This document shows positions 61,934 through 64,000 of a DNA stretch of 64,000 nucleotides, piece by piece. The notes beneath the pieces are model-generated. The model was not told where the DNA came from. It searched no databases and worked only from the letters and a program-made list of their open reading frames with translations. How positions within the stretch are numbered: position 1 is the stretch's first letter; each line of letters opens with the position of its first letter. Origin of the DNA: Lyophyllum atratum (lineage: Eukaryota; Basidiomycota; Agaricomycetes; Agaricales; Lyophyllaceae); assembly GCA_014905825.1 (NCBI GenBank), contig JACGCN010000004.1, positions 1,488,001 through 1,552,000 of the forward strand. The letters run 5' to 3'. The position numbers and the translations under genes are program-made.

Positions 61934-63427
61934 TCATTTCGCTTGGTATGAGCTGTCGTACCCAATCTCCCTATCTATCGTGATTTTCACACCGACCGAT
62001 TGGTTATGTTGGGGTTGCTCGCCGTCGGAGCCATCGAGGATCGCAGGCTTGCCCTCGGTCTCGTTGACGCTCACTTTGTCGTTCGCGACCCAATCTGCCT
62101 CCGTCTTGGAGCGCATGTCGTCGAGTGTGTACGTGTGCCCGGCGTTGTGCGTCGACAAATTTGTTGGGACAGCTCCGGATCGGGTGGAGATAACATGTGT
62201 AGTGCGCGAGGAGCCAGTTTGGGTGGAGGCAGAAAGGGCGAAGGAGCCACCCTGTGAGAGACTACCGCGGACGGAGAGGATGATACGGAGGGACATGGAG
62301 GTGGTAAGCACAGCGGCCATGCTGCGCGGGACGAAGGTCGGTGTGATTCAATGTCAATAGCCACGTACAAAACGCACCTGGTGACGATGGTCTTGATGGT
62401 GTCGTTGGGTCCGGTGGGGGTAATAACAAACCAGAAGATCATGTTCGTCAGGTTGACGAGGAAGATGGCCTAAAAATGAGCGCAAATAAGCAATCTACGA
62501 GGTATCGCTGTTTGCGTGAGGGCGTACGCCGTAAAGGTTGAGGCCATCGCGGAGCATCAACTTCCATGGGCTGAGGGGCTTCGCTTGAAGTGAGTTGATA
62601 GAGCGCATCAATGCCAGACCGAACTGGGCGGAGTGGAGTCAGCCATAAGTTTGCAGGGAATAACAGCTGGTCTTACAGAAACAGTATAGAGTAATGTCGG
62701 GGCGACCCAGTAGATACCAACCCAGTTGTGCTTCGGACCTGCGATACAACCTTGGCCTTCGAGGAGGGGTACGGCTACGACGGCGACATCAGCATGAAAT
62801 GGAAGCGTTGATGGTTCTGATCATACATCGGTAGAAGCCGCAGGAAATGGCAGTGACAACTATCTGAGCGGCGAACAGAGATCCCATAGTGAGGAGGATA
62901 GCTCTGTTCTTATCGTAGATGGCATGAATCCGGATAACATGGACAGCTGCCGCAGAGTTGTAAGCAAGATGATACAATAGATGGGTACCATGACGGACCA
63001 GAGGTGGCAGCAAGCAGAATCGCAGTGCAGATAGGCTCAAAGAGATAGAACTTTTGGCAAGACTAGGTCATGGAGGAAAAGTTGGTCAGGGGTAATGGAA
63101 GGGGAAAGGCTTGACGACGCACTGCCTGTGTCCATTTAGTATCAAAGAACGCAACGGCTAGAAAGTCGTCAACGGTGGGATGATGCAATAGAGGCGAGAA
63201 AGCAACTCACCAACTATGATGAACTCGATAGGCATGAAGAACCTCAGGAAGTGGAACAAAATCTTAAGGGTTGGCCAACCAGGGGATTTGACAAGACGCC
63301 AAGTACGGGGAGAAAGGACCAGAGTATCCCATGCTGCGACGGTAAGGGTGCAGACCAGGAAATACTTGTGGGCACTGAGATGGGGCGGAAGGTTGAGAGA
63401 CGGGGGGAGGGTGTCGGCGAGGGACAT
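61934..63427 (-). CDS. Seven-transmembrane DUF6533-like membrane protein
   Basis: Start MSLADTLPPSLNLPPHLSAH. The first helix region has YFLVCTLTVAAWDTLVLSPR and WPTLKILFHFLRFFMPIEF, which fits the DUF6533 N-terminus of a large basidiomycete family. Further helices: VRHGTHLLYHLAYNSAAAVH with IRIHAIYDKNRAILL, TMGSLFAAQIVVTAISCGF, GIYWVAPTLLYTVSFGLALM and YGAIFLVNLTNMIFWFVI, then SMAAVLTTSMSLRIILSVRG. The cytosolic tail is polar (SQGGSFALSASTQTGSSRTT) and ends YDSSYQAK-stop. About six introns. A receptor-like role is often guessed for this family but not shown. Divergent from the last gene over 176 bases. Confidence 0.78.
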
Positions 63428-63603
63428 GGGGGGCCACGAAGAAAATATCAGGCCTAGCGATCTAGACGGGGTATATATGAGGGAAGCCAGATGGCATGTC
63501 CAACAGGAACATTCATATCAATCATTAACCACGTGGGAAAACGGGGGCTATTTCAGGTTATTTCAAATAAAGTATGCTCTGATCGACCGCTTAGACTCCA
63601 AGC

Positions 63604-64000
63604 ATGTCTTCACCCTCCCCCTCGACGTCGGCCTCTGCCACCGACTCGTCGAGCTCATCGGCCCCGGAGCGGTCCCTTGGCCTCAAGAACTCCAGTAATC
63701 TCTACCTGTATGTTGTCGTCTGACCTTCCCCGACGCTGCTCCTAACAGGACAACAGAATCACCTTCCTGGCAACGCTCTTTCTCCTCCTATTCATATCTT
63801 GTACCATCGTCCTTAGATCCTTCGTCATTCGCCGCCGTTTCCAGAGACAGATAGACGACGCCCTCGCTGCTGGCATTATTCTCGCTCCTCGCGCTCAGGG
63901 CTCGCGCAAGCGTCGGTATGGTCATAAACCGAAATTCTTCACCTCCTGGGTCGTCCAGGGGGGTGACAAATGGAGTGACATGATGGTACGAGACTTCTAT
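63604..64000 (+). CDS. Single-pass membrane protein, 3' end outside window
   Basis: Start MSSPSPSTSASATDSSSSSA, a Ser-rich lumenal or extracellular leader without a signal peptide. The frame splices at 63708/63758 (TAC CT|A ATC) into one membrane helix, LITFLATLFLLLFISCTIVL, followed at once by a basic stretch RSFVIRRRFQRQIDDALAAG, so the C-terminus should face the cytosol. It continues RKRRYGHKPKFFTSWVVQGG and meets a GTACGAG donor at 63985. I recognise no domain in the visible part. The layout fits conserved basidiomycete proteins of unknown function; domains beyond the edge cannot be judged. Confidence 0.65.

Overview
The window is nuclear DNA from a filamentous basidiomycete, most likely an agaricomycete. 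The evidence is dense genes on both strands, nearly all split by introns of about 45-60 bases with GTRNGT donors, together with fungal-type genes (delta-12 desaturase, ATG26-type sterol glucosyltransferase, ERG26, POP1, TIM9, CDC123) and a DUF6533-like seven-helix membrane protein of the kind common in agaricomycetes. No transposon, rRNA, tRNA or CRISPR was recognised. All gene models come from reading the sequence, splicing by eye and recalling family motifs; no search was run.

Layout. 0-18 kb holds housekeeping and metabolic genes: a universal stress protein running in from the left edge, a thimet-oligopeptidase-like metallopeptidase, pyruvate decarboxylase, a casein-kinase-1-like kinase, a delta-12 fatty acid desaturase and a GRAM-containing sterol glucosyltransferase. 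After a 1.8 kb stretch with no gene seen come DAHP synthase, TIM9 and a BCP/PrxQ peroxiredoxin (19.8-23.3 kb). 23.6-27.8 kb carries two paralogous genes of 150-152 codons, each encoding two double-stranded-RNA-binding-like modules with the same six-exon layout, separated by about 2.8 kb of gene-poor DNA. A nitronate monooxygenase follows.

31-39 kb holds two cell-division kinases head to tail: MPS1/TTK, and a PLK4/SAK-like protein whose polo-box regions are readable but whose kinase domain has lost the DFG aspartate. 39-47 kb has a membrane-anchored sterol-dehydrogenase-like enzyme, a secreted endonuclease/exonuclease/phosphatase-family enzyme, a secreted Cys-motif protein and a small mitochondrial membrane protein. 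47-56 kb has POP1, a borealin-like protein of the chromosomal passenger complex, ERG26 and CDC123. 56.8-61.3 kb is a tandem duplication of a small secreted-protein gene together with its promoter. The window ends with a seven-helix DUF6533-like protein and the start of a single-pass membrane protein that runs off the right edge.

Functional themes. Three spindle or cell-division genes (MPS1, PLK4-like, borealin) lie within 22 kb, and ACGCG-type motifs are found upstream of each. Three genes relate to sterols (ATG26-like, a 3-beta-HSD-like SDR, ERG26). Several neighbours are divergent pairs sharing promoters of under 350 bases (DAHP synthase/TIM9, mitochondrial protein/POP1, borealin/ERG26, DUF6533/last gene). 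The least ordinary features are the paired tandem-dsRBD mini-proteins, the apparently kinase-dead PLK4-like protein and the promoter-inclusive duplication of the secreted gene.
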